DNA from: Firmicutes bacterium HGW-Firmicutes-7
GTDB taxonomy: Bacteria > Bacillota > Clostridia > Lachnospirales > Vallitaleaceae
Length of the DNA stretch: 64,000 nucleotides
Reading direction: 5' to 3'
Assembly (NCBI GenBank): GCA_002841375.1
Contig: PGZO01000021.1
Location: 1 to 64,000 of the forward strand
Each line of letters begins with the position of its first letter. Position 1 is the stretch's first letter. The notes below the pieces were generated by a model. The model was not told the DNA's origin. It did no database searches and saw nothing but the letters and a program-made list of their open reading frames with translations. Below are positions 1 to 8,591 of the stretch, piece after piece. The translations under genes and the position numbers were made by a program.

Positions 1-57
<57 letters not shown>

Positions 58-175
58 CTTGTTCATTTTGTGCTGACTATTATCATTATTACTTGTTTGC
101 TGGTTTGTTTACTGTTCAGTTTTCAAGGTTCATCTTGTAAATAATTACTAACTTTTCTTAACGTTAGCGAAAAAA

Positions 176-204
176 ATTATATCATATGTGCAACTGTTTG
201 TCAA
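176..204 (-). promoter_or_regulatory. Consensus rRNA operon promoter
   Basis: On the minus strand TTGACA and TATAAT are both perfect matches to consensus and are separated by exactly 17 bases. The predicted start lies near 169, giving a leader of about 110 bases before 16S. The -35 box starts only 13 bases beyond the 3' end of the upstream tRNA-Ser, so rRNA transcription can start independently of the tRNAs. Confidence 0.85.
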
Positions 205-217
205 TAATAAAATCTGA

Positions 218-306
218 CGGAGAAGGAGGGATTTGAACCCTCGCGCCGCTATTAACGACCTATCCGCTTTCCAGGCGAACCCCTTCAGCCGCTTGGGTAC
301 TTCTCC
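218..306 (-). tRNA. tRNA-Ser (anticodon GGA)
   Basis: On the minus strand a class II tRNA with a long variable arm folds cleanly. The acceptor is GGAGAAG/CTTCTCC, the anticodon stem TTCGC/GCGGA encloses loop CTGGAAA, and the T arm contains GGTTCAAAT. The 3' CCA is not encoded. It reads UCC/UCU codons. It sits between a second tRNA-Ser and the rrn promoter. Confidence 0.96.
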
Positions 307-356
307 AAACAACTAAACACTATGAATTTCACTTTTCAAAATTATATTTTGAAAAA

Positions 357-442
357 CGGAGAAGGTGGGATTCGAACCCACGGCCCCTTTCGGAGTCACT
401 GGTTTTCAAGACCAGCTCCTTAAACCGCTCGGACACCTCTCC
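357..442 (-). tRNA. tRNA-Ser (anticodon TGA)
   Basis: A class II tRNA on the minus strand. Acceptor GGAGAGG pairs with CTTCTCC (one G-T wobble), anticodon stem CTGGT/ACCAG encloses loop CTTGAAA, and there is a long variable arm and a GGTTCGAAT T loop. The anticodon TGA reads UCA/UCG. CCA is not encoded. It is first in a two-gene tRNA-Ser unit, 50 bases ahead of tRNA-Ser(GGA). Confidence 0.96.
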
Positions 443-481
443 ATGTCGATTTAGAATGTTTCACGCTCTTGGCGCTTAATT

Positions 482-510
482 AATTTATCATATCTTCTGT
501 CTCATGTCAA
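482..510 (-). promoter_or_regulatory. Promoter of the tRNA-Ser pair
   Basis: The minus strand carries TTGACA, a 17-base spacer and TAAATT (4 of 6 to consensus). The predicted start is about 30 bases before tRNA-Ser(TGA). The hexamers lie just past the 3' end of ispD. Confidence 0.7.
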
Positions 511-541
511 GATTTTTTTTAAATAAAATTCTCCCATTTTT

Positions 542-1264
542 TTAGCGTTTATTCTTATCCGTAGACCCACAGTTCATATATTCTTTAAAGAATTGAAGAT
601 CTTCAGGTGTCGTAATTTTTATATTCATGTAACTTCCTTCAACTACTTTTACCTTGATATCTGTAAAGCGTTCAACAAGCATCGAGTCGTCTGTCCCACG
701 AAAGCCCTCTTTCATACTTCTCTTATATGCATTTAAAAGCAACCCTTTTTCAAATGCTTGTGGCGTTTGAATTGCATAGAGCAAATTTCTATCAGGCGTA
801 TCTGCGACATTTTTATATTCATCTACGACTTTAATAGTATCTTTAGCATTTACACCAAATATACACGCTTTATATTTAATTGTCTCTTCAATAATGTAAT
901 CTATAGCTTCAACATCAATCATTGGTCTTACTCCATCATGAACTAATATGATATCCACATCATCACTTAGAACTTTTATGCCTTCAAATACTGAATCTTG
1001 TCTATCCTTTCCTCCACTAACAATGCTTTTCACTTTAGTAAAGTTATATCTATTCTTTATATATTTTTCAATATACCCAATTTCATTTTCGCCAACTACT
1101 AATATAATTTCATCTACTAAATTCGATTTTTGAAATTTTTCAATTGTATATGCAACGATAGGTTTTCCATCTATTTCAATATATTGCTTACTTACATCAT
1201 TTTTCATACGTTTCCCTTGACCCGCAGCTGCTATGATCACACCAATTTTCTTTGACTTTCTCAT
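542..1264 (-). CDS. ispD: 2-C-methyl-D-erythritol 4-phosphate cytidylyltransferase
   Basis: IspD transfers CMP from CTP to methylerythritol 4-phosphate, the third step of the non-mevalonate isoprenoid pathway in the cytoplasm. The N-terminal nucleotide-binding signature IIAAAGQGKRM and the HDGVRP motif are present. The length of 240 residues matches the family. I start at the ATG at 1264 because AAGGGG lies about 8 bases upstream. A longer reading from 1321 has no ribosome site and adds 19 residues before the conserved start. It is a single gene, with the tRNA-Ser promoter immediately downstream. Confidence 0.95.
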   Translation of the reverse strand: MRKSKKIGVIIAAAGQGKRMKNDVSKQYIEIDGKPIVAYTIEKFQKSNLVDEIILVVGENEIGYIEKYIKNRYNFTKVKSIVSGGKDRQDSVFEGIKVLSDDVDIILVHDGVRPMIDVEAIDYIIEETIKYKACIFGVNAKDTIKVVDEYKNVADTPDRNLLYAIQTPQAFEKGLLLNAYKRSMKEGFRGTDDSMLVERFTDIKVKVVEGSYMNIKITTPEDLQFFKEYMNCGSTDKNKR

Positions 1265-1396
1265 ATGTTTTATCCCCTTATAAAGAAATATACTTGGTTT
1301 ACGAATGACTGATACACTCATTCATTCTACATCATAATAAATATTTTGAAAAGACCTATTCTATATTAGAAATATCTTAAGGAACGTTGCGATTTT

Positions 1397-1425
1397 TTTA
1401 GAATAAATTTAGGTGATATTATAAT
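1397..1425 (+). promoter_or_regulatory. Possible promoter of the ferritin gene
   Basis: A perfect TATAAT at 1420-1425 lies 45 bases before the ferritin start. The -35 region at the expected distance (TTTAGA) is weak. An overlapping candidate (TTGAAC, 16 bases, TATAAA) would start transcription inside the ribosome site and is less likely. Confidence 0.4.
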
Positions 1426-1469
1426 TGAACTCAATATTGTAAATACTATAAAATATGGAGGTATTGATT

Positions 1470-1976
1470 ATGATAAGCACGCAACTACTAAAGGAACTCA
1501 ACCTGCAAGTGAAATATGAGTATTACTCTGCACATTTGTATCTTGCAATGGCTGCATATTGTTATTCTATCGATTTAGATGGCTTTGCAAATTTCTTTAA
1601 GGTACAATCTGAAGAAGAAAGATTCCATGCAATGAAGTTTTTTAATTATATTAATGAAATGGACTGTACTATTGATATTCAAGCACTAGACACGCCACCT
1701 TCTGATTATGTAAATGCTTTAGATGTTTTCGAACGTTCTCTTGAGCACGAAAAATTTGTGACTTCAAGAATTTATCTTTTAATGGATATTGCTACACAAG
1801 AAAAAGAATATGCTACAATTAGTTTTCTGAAATGGTTTATTGATGAACAAGTTGAAGAAGAAGCCAGCTTTAAGGCAATAATCCAAAAATTAAAACGTGC
1901 CAATGGGGATGTCAGCATTTTATATGCTTTAGATCGTGAATTATCACTACGTGTATTTACACCCCCTGTAATATAG
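1470..1976 (+). CDS. ftnA: Ferritin
   Basis: A non-haem ferritin that oxidises and stores iron as a 24-subunit shell in the cytoplasm. The four-helix pattern is clear. Helix A carries the EYYSAHLYLAMA ferroxidase segment, helix B has EEERFHAMK (the E..H iron ligand pair), and the later FIDEQVEEEASF helix supplies the Q/E ligands. The length of 168 residues is typical. The ATG at 1470 follows GGAGG, and an in-frame ATG at 1455 overlaps that ribosome site and is rejected. It stands alone, convergent with tsaD across a shared hairpin. No Fur-type operator was recognised. Confidence 0.93.
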   Translation: MISTQLLKELNLQVKYEYYSAHLYLAMAAYCYSIDLDGFANFFKVQSEEERFHAMKFFNYINEMDCTIDIQALDTPPSDYVNALDVFERSLEHEKFVTSRIYLLMDIATQEKEYATISFLKWFIDEQVEEEASFKAIIQKLKRANGDVSILYALDRELSLRVFTPPVI

Positions 1977-2010
1977 CTTAGGTATAGGATTCTTTCATTA
2001 GGTCAAACTT

Positions 2011-2058
2011 AATAAAGCCGATAAATGGCGTAATAATACGTCATTTATCGGCTTTATT
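2011..2058. terminator. Bidirectional terminator between ferritin and tsaD
   Basis: A 17-bp perfect stem (AATAAAGCCGATAAATG with its complement at 2042-2058) has A/T-rich flanks on both sides. It lies between two convergent genes and can end both transcripts. Confidence 0.85.
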
Positions 2059-2089
2059 AAAAATTTTACATATAGTATATCAAGCTTTT

Positions 2090-3118
2090 CTACTCAATTT
2101 TTTCTCCAATCTTCAGATTAGGAACTGCATTAAGTTCCATGCCATGTCTAATTCCCTTTAGGTAGTCATAATACGCTGCACATCCAATCATTGCTGCATT
2201 ATCTGTACAGTACACCATCGAAGGATATTGCAAATAAAATTTTTCTTTATTACAAGCTGCTTGCATTTCTTCTCGAAGCTTACTATTTGCAGCCACTCCG
2301 CCGGCTAAAGCAATTTGGTTTATATTATGCTTTTTAGCAGCTTTTATTGTTTTATCTACAATAACTTCTACAACCGCTGCTTGAAAGGATGCCGCAATAT
2401 CCGCTTCACAGATCACTTCATTTTTCATTGCGCTTTGATTAATATAATTTAACACAGCAGATTTAATACCACTAAAACTAAAATCAAAAGAACCTGCTTC
2501 TAAATAAGATCTTGGAAAATCTATTGCCTTACTATTACCAGATTTAGCTAACTCATCAATTTTAGGTCCTCCTGGATATCCTAAACCTATCGACCTAGCC
2601 ACCTTATCAAAAGCTTCTCCAACTGCATCGTCACGGGTTTTTCCAAGTATTTCATACTTACCATAATCTTTTACATACACAAGGTGGGTATGACCCCCTG
2701 AGACAACCATACAAATATAAGGTGGTTTAAATTGTGGATTTTCAATATAATTTGCACAAATATGGCCTTCAATATGATGAACACCAATTAAAGGTTTATT
2801 ACATGCAAAGGCTATTGCTTTTGCTGACGCCAATCCAACAAGTAAAGCCCCTACAAGTCCAGGCGCGTATGTAACTGCTATCGCATCTAAATCTTCAAAG
2901 GTAACTTGTGCCTCATCTAAAGCCTCTTGTATTACAGGATTTATTTTCTCAATATGCTTTCTAGATGCAATTTCAGGCACAACCCCACCGTATCTTTTGT
3001 GAAGTTCTATCTGAGAAGAAATGATATTGGATAGCACTGTAGTTCCATTTACAACCACTGCCGCAGAAGTTTCATCACAAGATGATTCAAGTGCAAGTAT
3101 TTTTATATCGTTTTTCAT
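2090..3118 (-). CDS. tsaD: tRNA N6-adenosine threonylcarbamoyltransferase TsaD
   Basis: TsaD transfers the threonylcarbamoyl group to A37 of ANN-decoding tRNAs (t6A), acting with TsaB and TsaE. It opens with the ASKHA signature [11 protein letters not shown]. The metal-binding HIEGH is at residues 115-119, [10 protein letters not shown] is the nucleotide-binding segment, and the C-terminal [13 protein letters not shown] is conserved. The length of 342 residues is normal. The start follows AGGAG. Its partners tsaB and tsaE are on the same strand but about 4.7 kb away, with unrelated genes between. A membrane-anchored protein is 29 bases upstream and may be co-transcribed. Confidence 0.97.
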   Translation of the reverse strand: MKNDIKILALESSCDETSAAVVVNGTTVLSNIISSQIELHKRYGGVVPEIASRKHIEKINPVIQEALDEAQVTFEDLDAIAVTYAPGLVGALLVGLASAKAIAFACNKPLIGVHHIEGHICANYIENPQFKPPYICMVVSGGHTHLVYVKDYGKYEILGKTRDDAVGEAFDKVARSIGLGYPGGPKIDELAKSGNSKAIDFPRSYLEAGSFDFSFSGIKSAVLNYINQSAMKNEVICEADIAASFQAAVVEVIVDKTIKAAKKHNINQIALAGGVAANSKLREEMQAACNKEKFYLQYPSMVYCTDNAAMIGCAAYYDYLKGIRHGMELNAVPNLKIGEKIE

Positions 3119-3147
3119 AATATCTCCTACATAATTATCAGTAAAGA

Positions 3148-3744
3148 TTAATTAATAATTGGGAATCCTTCTATTGAGCCAAAACCCTTTAATTCCCATA
3201 GCTTATCCTTATTTTGCTCGAAGATGTATCCTTTATAAACCTCGCCTTGGTCACTTGTAACATTCATATAGTAAATAACATTAAAAATCATCATGGGACG
3301 TTCATCTTTTTCAGATTCTATAAATTGTGGTCCAATTACTTTATAACCAATAATAGAATAGTTAGCTTTTTTATATTCTTCGAGCTCTTTTTGCAATCTT
3401 TCCAAATGGATATCTTCCGGATTATTATTTAATGTTTGTTTAGAATAATATTCTCTTTGAAGTTTGAGCAGTAGCGCTGCTTCTTCGTCATCTGGCTTAC
3501 CAGAGTACAAAATTTTCGTGATCATGCAATTAAATTCAGCTAGTTGATCAGGGTTTACTTGAAGCTTTCTTACCTTTTTAAGCAATTCTTCATAATCAGC
3601 CTTCGCCTGGGAGATAATTTTCCCCTCAACAAGTCCATTACTTTCTATTTCTTTTCCTGTATTTTGTTCCATTTTGTTACTAATATAAAAGTAAAATGTT
3701 ACACCAAGGCTTATTAGAATGATTATTGCTATTATTTTTCTCAT
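3148..3744 (-). CDS. Membrane-anchored protein of unknown function
   Basis: I do not recognise a named family. The 198-residue product has one N-terminal hydrophobic segment (about residues 4-21) followed by polar sequence, so it is probably anchored in the membrane with a ~175-residue outer domain. A helical, lysine- and glutamate-rich part (about 45-130) precedes a likely beta-rich end resembling an NTF2-like or DUF4829-type extracytoplasmic fold, but that is only a guess. The ATG follows GGGGTGA. It sits between rnz and tsaD on the same strand with short gaps, so co-transcription is plausible. Confidence 0.75.
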   Translation of the reverse strand: MRKIIAIIILISLGVTFYFYISNKMEQNTGKEIESNGLVEGKIISQAKADYEELLKKVRKLQVNPDQLAEFNCMITKILYSGKPDDEEAALLLKLQREYYSKQTLNNNPEDIHLERLQKELEEYKKANYSIIGYKVIGPQFIESEKDERPMMIFNVIYYMNVTSDQGEVYKGYIFEQNKDKLWELKGFGSIEGFPIIN

Positions 3745-3788
3745 TTAGTCACCCCATTAATTTCTTTCTATCATTTATATCGTACATT

Positions 3789-4715
3789 TTATTGATCCTC
3801 AGTAGTATCATCTTCAAACTTAAAAGTCGTTGTCATACGATCCTTCCCAACTACAGTATTTTGAAATATTTTCTTAGCAACATGCAAATAATCCTTTGGA
3901 TAAACAAGTGACGGACTAAAGTGCGTTAGCCAAAGTTCTGATACGTTTGCATTTTTAGCTAATGTGGCTGCTTCCTCAAAAGTCATGTGTTTATATGCAC
4001 TCGCCTTTGTTTCTTCTGTTTCTTCTCCATACATACCTTCACAAACAAATAAATCCGCATCCTTTGCATAAGTTTCAATTTGTTTAACTGGTCTTGAATC
4101 AGTACAATAGCTAATTTTTAATCCTTTTCGGCTATCCCCTAATACCATATCAGGGGTAAGCAATTGTCCTTCCAGTTCAATTGTGTTTCCTTTTTGTAAC
4201 GGAGACCAACACTTAAGCGGTATATTATTAGCCTTTGCTTTATCAATATCAAACTTGCCTTGCCTTTTAATATTTATATTATAAGCATAGCATAAAATGT
4301 TATGCTTCACTCTATATGCTTCAATATTGTATTGCCCACTATTAAAATTTTCATAGGGTTCATTCATTTCAATAAAATTAATTGTATAGGGTAACTCAGG
4401 TGCAATAACTCGAAGCCCATTTACCACCCTTTCTAATCCCTTGGGTCCAACTAATGTTAAGGGCTCTGTTCTATTTGAATTACCTATCGTTAATAAAAGG
4501 CCAGGAAGGCCACTTATATGGTCACCATGATAATGTGTAAAACAAATTAAATCAATGGCCTTAAAACTCCATCCCTGCTGTTTAATTGTAATTTGTGTAC
4601 CTTCTCCACAATCAATCAGCATATTACTACCATTATACCTTACCATGAGCGCCGTAAGCCATCTGTACGGCAATGGCATCATACCACCTGTTCCTAATAA
4701 ACATACATCTAACAT
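3789..4715 (-). CDS. rnz: Ribonuclease Z
   Basis: A metallo-beta-lactamase-fold endonuclease that matures tRNA 3' ends. It is needed here at least for CCA-less tRNAs, and both tRNA-Ser genes in this window lack an encoded CCA. The zinc motif THYHGDH is at residues 60-66, further ligands are in ISYCTDSRP and LTHFSPS, and the GEGTQ turn is present. The 308-residue length fits. The N-terminal segment LLGTGGMMPLPYRWLTAL differs from the E. coli/B. subtilis type but is, to my knowledge, common in Clostridia. The start follows AAGGAAAA. Confidence 0.92.
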   Translation of the reverse strand: MLDVCLLGTGGMMPLPYRWLTALMVRYNGSNMLIDCGEGTQITIKQQGWSFKAIDLICFTHYHGDHISGLPGLLLTIGNSNRTEPLTLVGPKGLERVVNGLRVIAPELPYTINFIEMNEPYENFNSGQYNIEAYRVKHNILCYAYNINIKRQGKFDIDKAKANNIPLKCWSPLQKGNTIELEGQLLTPDMVLGDSRKGLKISYCTDSRPVKQIETYAKDADLFVCEGMYGEETEETKASAYKHMTFEEAATLAKNANVSELWLTHFSPSLVYPKDYLHVAKKIFQNTVVGKDRMTTTFKFEDDTTEDQ

Positions 4716-4873
4716 TTTATATTTTCCTTTTCTAATTATTATTAATACAAGAACCTCGGTTATTCTGATTCCTATCTTTTTCTACCAAATAACTTGTTCC
4801 CACACTTCGTAAAAACCTTCTATCTATAACTTCTGTTTTTAAGTTTATTATTTATATATATTCCAATAAAATA

Positions 4874-4909
4874 ATAAAGCGTATGAATTTATTATATCAT
4901 ACGCTTTAT
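4874..4909 (-). terminator. Terminator of the zinc-ribbon gene
   Basis: A 13-bp perfect stem (ATAAAGCGTATGA and its complement) starts four bases beyond the stop of the gene at 4913 and is followed on the minus strand by a T-rich tract. Confidence 0.8.
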
Positions 4910-4912
4910 CTG

Positions 4913-5146
4913 TTAGATAGCCTCATTGTTTTTTTTTACCTCAATAGGAATTATAAAGTTTTTAATTAAATCATCATAACAAGTTTCGCATAGTTGAAAA
5001 GTATGTGTTTGGAGATCTTTTTTTGAAAAATATCCCCAGGACTTGGAAATCTCAAGGTACTCCTCATAAGCACTCACACTTTGTATGACTTGTCCACACT
5101 GATTGCATTTTACTTCAGCTTTTATTTTGTTTTCCCCCGTCATCAT
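4913..5146 (-). CDS. Small zinc-ribbon-like protein, unknown function
   Basis: A 77-residue protein with two cysteine pairs, CNQC near the N-terminus and CETC near residue 57, spaced as in a zinc ribbon. No other motif is recognised. I start at the first of two adjacent ATGs at 5146 because AAGGGAG lies just upstream. An ATG at 5167 precedes that ribosome site. It has its own terminator, so it looks like a genuine single-gene unit between rnz and the Lon-like gene. Roles in metal sensing or nucleic acid binding are possible but unproven. Confidence 0.65.
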   Translation of the reverse strand: MMTGENKIKAEVKCNQCGQVIQSVSAYEEYLEISKSWGYFSKKDLQTHTFQLCETCYDDLIKNFIIPIEVKKNNEAI

Positions 5147-5267
5147 CCACACTCCCTTCAAAAACATTTCGTTTATAGTGGTCTTTTTTATTATACTCTG
5201 TGCTTATGCTTATGTATAGTGGTACATACATCCAACATTTTTATTGATACTTGTTTATTGGCAAGCC

Positions 5268-5297
5268 ATCAAATGCAAGCCTATGCTTGCATTTGAT
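5268..5297 (-). terminator. Perfect hairpin enclosing the stop codon of the Lon-like gene
   Basis: Thirteen bases (ATCAAATGCAAGC) pair perfectly with 5285-5297 across a four-base loop. The stem includes the last codons of the gene and the loop holds the UAG stop. There is no T tract after it, so it is a weak candidate for classical termination and may instead block 3' exonucleases. Confidence 0.6.
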
Positions 5298-7584
5298 TTA
5301 TAAATACGTTTGCAGCCTTTTTAACTCTTTTAAATGTTGTATTCATTAAAATGGATACCCCTTCTTCAATTCTATTTATTCCATATATATGAAATTTTCG
5401 TCTTCGAATAACTTGCATTAACTCATCACTTAAAACAATTTCATTGATATTTTTAAAGGGTACAATCACACCTTGCTTTCCGGTTAGCCCTTTTAATTTA
5501 CAGGCATTATAATATCCTTCAATTTTCTTGGAAACTGCCCCGATCGGTTGAATATTACCAAACTGATCTACTGAACCTGTAATAGCAACCTCTTGATTTA
5601 TAGAAATATTTGAAAGAGCAGATAAAATTGCGTATATCTCCGCACAGGATGCACTATCACCTTCAATTTCGCCGTAAACCTGCTCAAAACAAATTGCGCA
5701 GCTAAGAGATAATGGTTTTTCTTTAGCAAAATTACTATTTATATAATTCGTAATTATACTTATTCCTTTCCCAAATACCTTTCCACTTAATTTATTTTCC
5801 TTTTCAACACTAATAATTCCTTCTTCTCCAGCATGAGTTGTGGCAGTTATTCTAATTGGAGAGGCAATTTCAAAATCTACAAATCGGTTAACAGACAGTC
5901 CATTAATTTGACCAATCTTTTTACCCTTGACATCTATAATCAATTGATTTGAAATAATCCATTCTTCAAGTATTTTGATATAATGGTTGCTATGCTTTAT
6001 TAATTCCTCTTCGCCCTTTTTTATATGTCTCTCTTTAATCAACTTCTCATTATCTTCTTTAGCAAAAAGTTCACTCATACTAATAAGCTTATCGATCTGG
6101 GTTAATTTAGTCGTTAGTTTCGTTCTATTACCTGTATACCTAATACAATAGTTTATTATTCTTTTTTTAGCCAAATCACTTAATCGTTTGTTTTCCAAAT
6201 AAGCCATGTAGCCACATATATTATCCTCATTCGCTTCAACCACCTCTGGAACAACGAGATGATATGGAAATATCTCTTTGAATTCCGGATCATATTCAGC
6301 CAAAATATTATAGGTACTCTCTTCGCCTATTAATATGATATTAATATCTAAGGGGATTTTTTGAGGCACAATTGTTTTAACTGGCAACGCACCTAGCTGT
6401 TCTCTAATAGCATCATATTCAATTACTTTTTCAAATAATGTTTTTTTTAGTTTATCCCATATAAGCTTGTTGCCGATTAAATCATTAATATCAAGAATTG
6501 CATATCCACCATTTGCCTTATGAATGAGCCCAGCTTTCACATGGGTGAAATCAGTAGTAAATACACCCGAGTCATTAATATATTCAATTTTACCAAAAAG
6601 ATCATAGTAAGTTGTCTTATTAGCATATATTACATTAGATTCTGCATCCAACGAACTCCTAATAATATTAACTAAATACTTATACTTATTTTCTTTTTCA
6701 ATCTTTTCAAGTTGAATAAGCTCGTTATATTTTTCTACTTCATGTCTATTTATTTCTAAGAATAGCTTTTTTAATTGCTCTTCTAAATCCTTTTTTATAT
6801 TATCAATATAATCATTAACCGCATCACATTTCCAATCTATCGTTTTTATTTCATTAAAGTTTATTTCAATAATTTCAGTAATTAATTGTTCTTTGTAGAC
6901 CTTTAATTTTTTCTTAATATCCTTTTTAAATTTCTTAATTCTTTTCATAACTTCTATTGATTTTTTTTCCATATAATCCAAATCCTTGATAATCTCTTCT
7001 TGCTCTGATGCATCAAGGTTGTCATAATCATTCTCACTAATTTTCTTGCCATTAATAACGGGAATAAAAAATACGCCTTTATCGCTTATATGAGTTGAAA
7101 AACCAATTTCTTTTGCATCGCTTTTTAATGTTTCGAGTTCCTTTTCACTAACTTCTAAAACCTGACCCTTCATAGCCTTTTCAACTTCTTTTAATTCCTT
7201 ACTACTAAAGCATTTCTTGCTCTCTTCAAAAGTTTTAATAACACTTCCTTCTACCTTCTCCTTGAACAAGTTGCCTTGGCCTTTCTCAAGTTTAATTAGA
7301 ATTGGAAAACTTGGCTGCAGAAAATTGTATACATACCCCCAATCATAAGTTACACTCACATACTGGCCTAAAATCTCAATTAAGAATTCTTCAGCCTTCG
7401 AGCCTTTATTATTAGATATATATATGTGTTGATTGTGACCTAATTTAAGAATGGTTTCTAACATATTTTTGAGGTCATAATTTCCTGGAAACAGCTTACT
7501 ACAACTATGGCTCTTTTCAAGTACAGTTTTAAAATCATAATCTATTTTTAACTGATCGAAGGTTAATTCCTTATCAACTGACAT
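5281..7584 (-). CDS. Lon-family (S16) protease, LonB-like type, with altered Walker A
   Basis: A COG1067-type protease, distinct from housekeeping Lon. The C-terminal S16 domain is intact: GDSASCAE places catalytic Ser at residue 644 and VSKKIEG places Lys at 687, the same 43-residue spacing as E. coli Lon. A Walker-B-like GGYAILDINDL (about 365-375) sits in the AAA part, and a long charged coiled-coil-like insertion spans about 180-310. The expected N-terminal P-loop reads SNNKGSKA near residue 56-63 and lacks the glycines and Ser/Thr of GxxGxGK[ST]. It may not bind ATP normally. The start follows AGGAG. The 767-residue length fits the family. Confidence 0.85.
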   Translation of the reverse strand: MSVDKELTFDQLKIDYDFKTVLEKSHSCSKLFPGNYDLKNMLETILKLGHNQHIYISNNKGSKAEEFLIEILGQYVSVTYDWGYVYNFLQPSFPILIKLEKGQGNLFKEKVEGSVIKTFEESKKCFSSKELKEVEKAMKGQVLEVSEKELETLKSDAKEIGFSTHISDKGVFFIPVINGKKISENDYDNLDASEQEEIIKDLDYMEKKSIEVMKRIKKFKKDIKKKLKVYKEQLITEIIEINFNEIKTIDWKCDAVNDYIDNIKKDLEEQLKKLFLEINRHEVEKYNELIQLEKIEKENKYKYLVNIIRSSLDAESNVIYANKTTYYDLFGKIEYINDSGVFTTDFTHVKAGLIHKANGGYAILDINDLIGNKLIWDKLKKTLFEKVIEYDAIREQLGALPVKTIVPQKIPLDINIILIGEESTYNILAEYDPEFKEIFPYHLVVPEVVEANEDNICGYMAYLENKRLSDLAKKRIINYCIRYTGNRTKLTTKLTQIDKLISMSELFAKEDNEKLIKERHIKKGEEELIKHSNHYIKILEEWIISNQLIIDVKGKKIGQINGLSVNRFVDFEIASPIRITATTHAGEEGIISVEKENKLSGKVFGKGISIITNYINSNFAKEKPLSLSCAICFEQVYGEIEGDSASCAEIYAILSALSNISINQEVAITGSVDQFGNIQPIGAVSKKIEGYYNACKLKGLTGKQGVIVPFKNINEIVLSDELMQVIRRRKFHIYGINRIEEGVSILMNTTFKRVKKAANVFINQMQA

Positions 7585-7763
7585 ATTTTCTCCTCATTGC
7601 TTTTTGTGTATATATTATTTTATACAAAAGCCTCTTATGATGTTACGAGAAGCACTTTTATTAGACGAACTTTATTATTCTATCAAAATTGGAACGTTTT
7701 CTAAAGTAAATCGTTAGGATCAAAGGATACTCGCCCTCCGCATTCGCTACGAGCTCGTAATCT

Positions 7764-7825
7764 AACGCAAGCTTTGCTTGCCCATCAGTGGGTGCCCCCA
7801 CACCCACTGTTTTTGGAAGTAAGTT
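7764..7825. repeat. Copy 1 of a ~62-bp GC-rich hairpin repeat
   Basis: Begins AACGCAAGCTTTGCTTG and contains CAGTGGGTG (7786-7794) paired with CACCCACTG (7801-7809). A second copy lies at 29467-29527, with only about four differences over the first 45 bases. Both are intergenic and more GC-rich than their surroundings. The rest of the 7585-7848 gap, between the Lon-like gene and tsaB, holds nothing I recognise. Confidence 0.75.
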
Positions 7826-7830
7826 ACATT

Positions 7831-7850
7831 AAAAAAAGAGCTTTCGCTCT
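7831..7850 (-). terminator. Terminator of tsaB, starting in its stop codon
   Basis: On the minus strand a 5-bp AGAGC/GCTCT stem with a GAAA loop is followed by seven Ts. The hairpin begins inside the UAG stop codon of tsaB. Confidence 0.8.
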
Positions 7851-8559
7851 AGTTTTTCTTGTGCTTTTCATCGTATTCTCTTTCAGCTTGCGGTTTTCTT
7901 AAATATATAGGGGCATGCTCCATATAGCTTTGGGTCAACCCTTCTCTTGCATATTTTCTACCTAAAAGAGCAATGGAAGAAGCCCGTTGAATTCTATTTT
8001 GAGGACTTGCTACATGCCATTTTCTTTCTCCAAAGAGTTCCTTTATTCTATCCTCATTAGGTTTGAATCCATCTCCTAAAAATATTACTTCTTTATTATA
8101 ACTTAATATTTTCTCAATTATATTATCAATTTCTGTTGCCATCATTTCGGTAAGTGGTTGAAGGTGTTCTTCGTTATATTCATATAGTGCAGTATACACC
8201 TGATGTCTTCTTGCATCCATTAATGGGCAAATCAGTAAATCTGTTCTATCGATATTATTTGCTAAGCCTTCTAGTGTTGGTACTGATACGATTGGCAAAT
8301 TAAGCACATGCGCTAATCCCTTTGCAGTAGCACTCCCAATTCTTAATCCTGTGAACGAACCAGGCCCTCCTGAAACAGCTATTATATCTACTGTTTTCAT
8401 GTCTAAATCAATAACCTTAATTATTTCTTCCAACATGGGCATAAGTATAACAGAATGAGTTTTCTTAAAATTGGTCGTATATTCACAAATAATTTCATCC
8501 TTATCTGCAATAGCAACTGAAGCAACGAGTCCTGATGTTTCTATAGCTAATACCTTCAT
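7849..8559 (-). CDS. tsaB: t6A synthesis subunit TsaB
   Basis: An inactive TsaD paralogue that scaffolds the TsaB-TsaD-TsaE complex for t6A37 tRNA modification. It starts MKVLAIETSG, and GGPGSFTGLRIG (about 65-76) is the family signature. The length of 236 residues is usual. The start follows GAAGGTGA. The last gene of a tex-tsaE-tsaB run; the gap to tsaE is 32 bases. Confidence 0.95.
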   Translation of the reverse strand: MKVLAIETSGLVASVAIADKDEIICEYTTNFKKTHSVILMPMLEEIIKVIDLDMKTVDIIAVSGGPGSFTGLRIGSATAKGLAHVLNLPIVSVPTLEGLANNIDRTDLLICPLMDARRHQVYTALYEYNEEHLQPLTEMMATEIDNIIEKILSYNKEVIFLGDGFKPNEDRIKELFGERKWHVASPQNRIQRASSIALLGRKYAREGLTQSYMEHAPIYLRKPQAEREYDEKHKKN

Positions 8560-8591
8560 TTTTTCACCTTCATTTTTTATATATGCTTTTT

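Noticed and set aside
4913-5146. Rubredoxin
   Set aside because: Two cysteine pairs are present, but the characteristic CxxCG...CPxCG spacing and aromatic core are missing.
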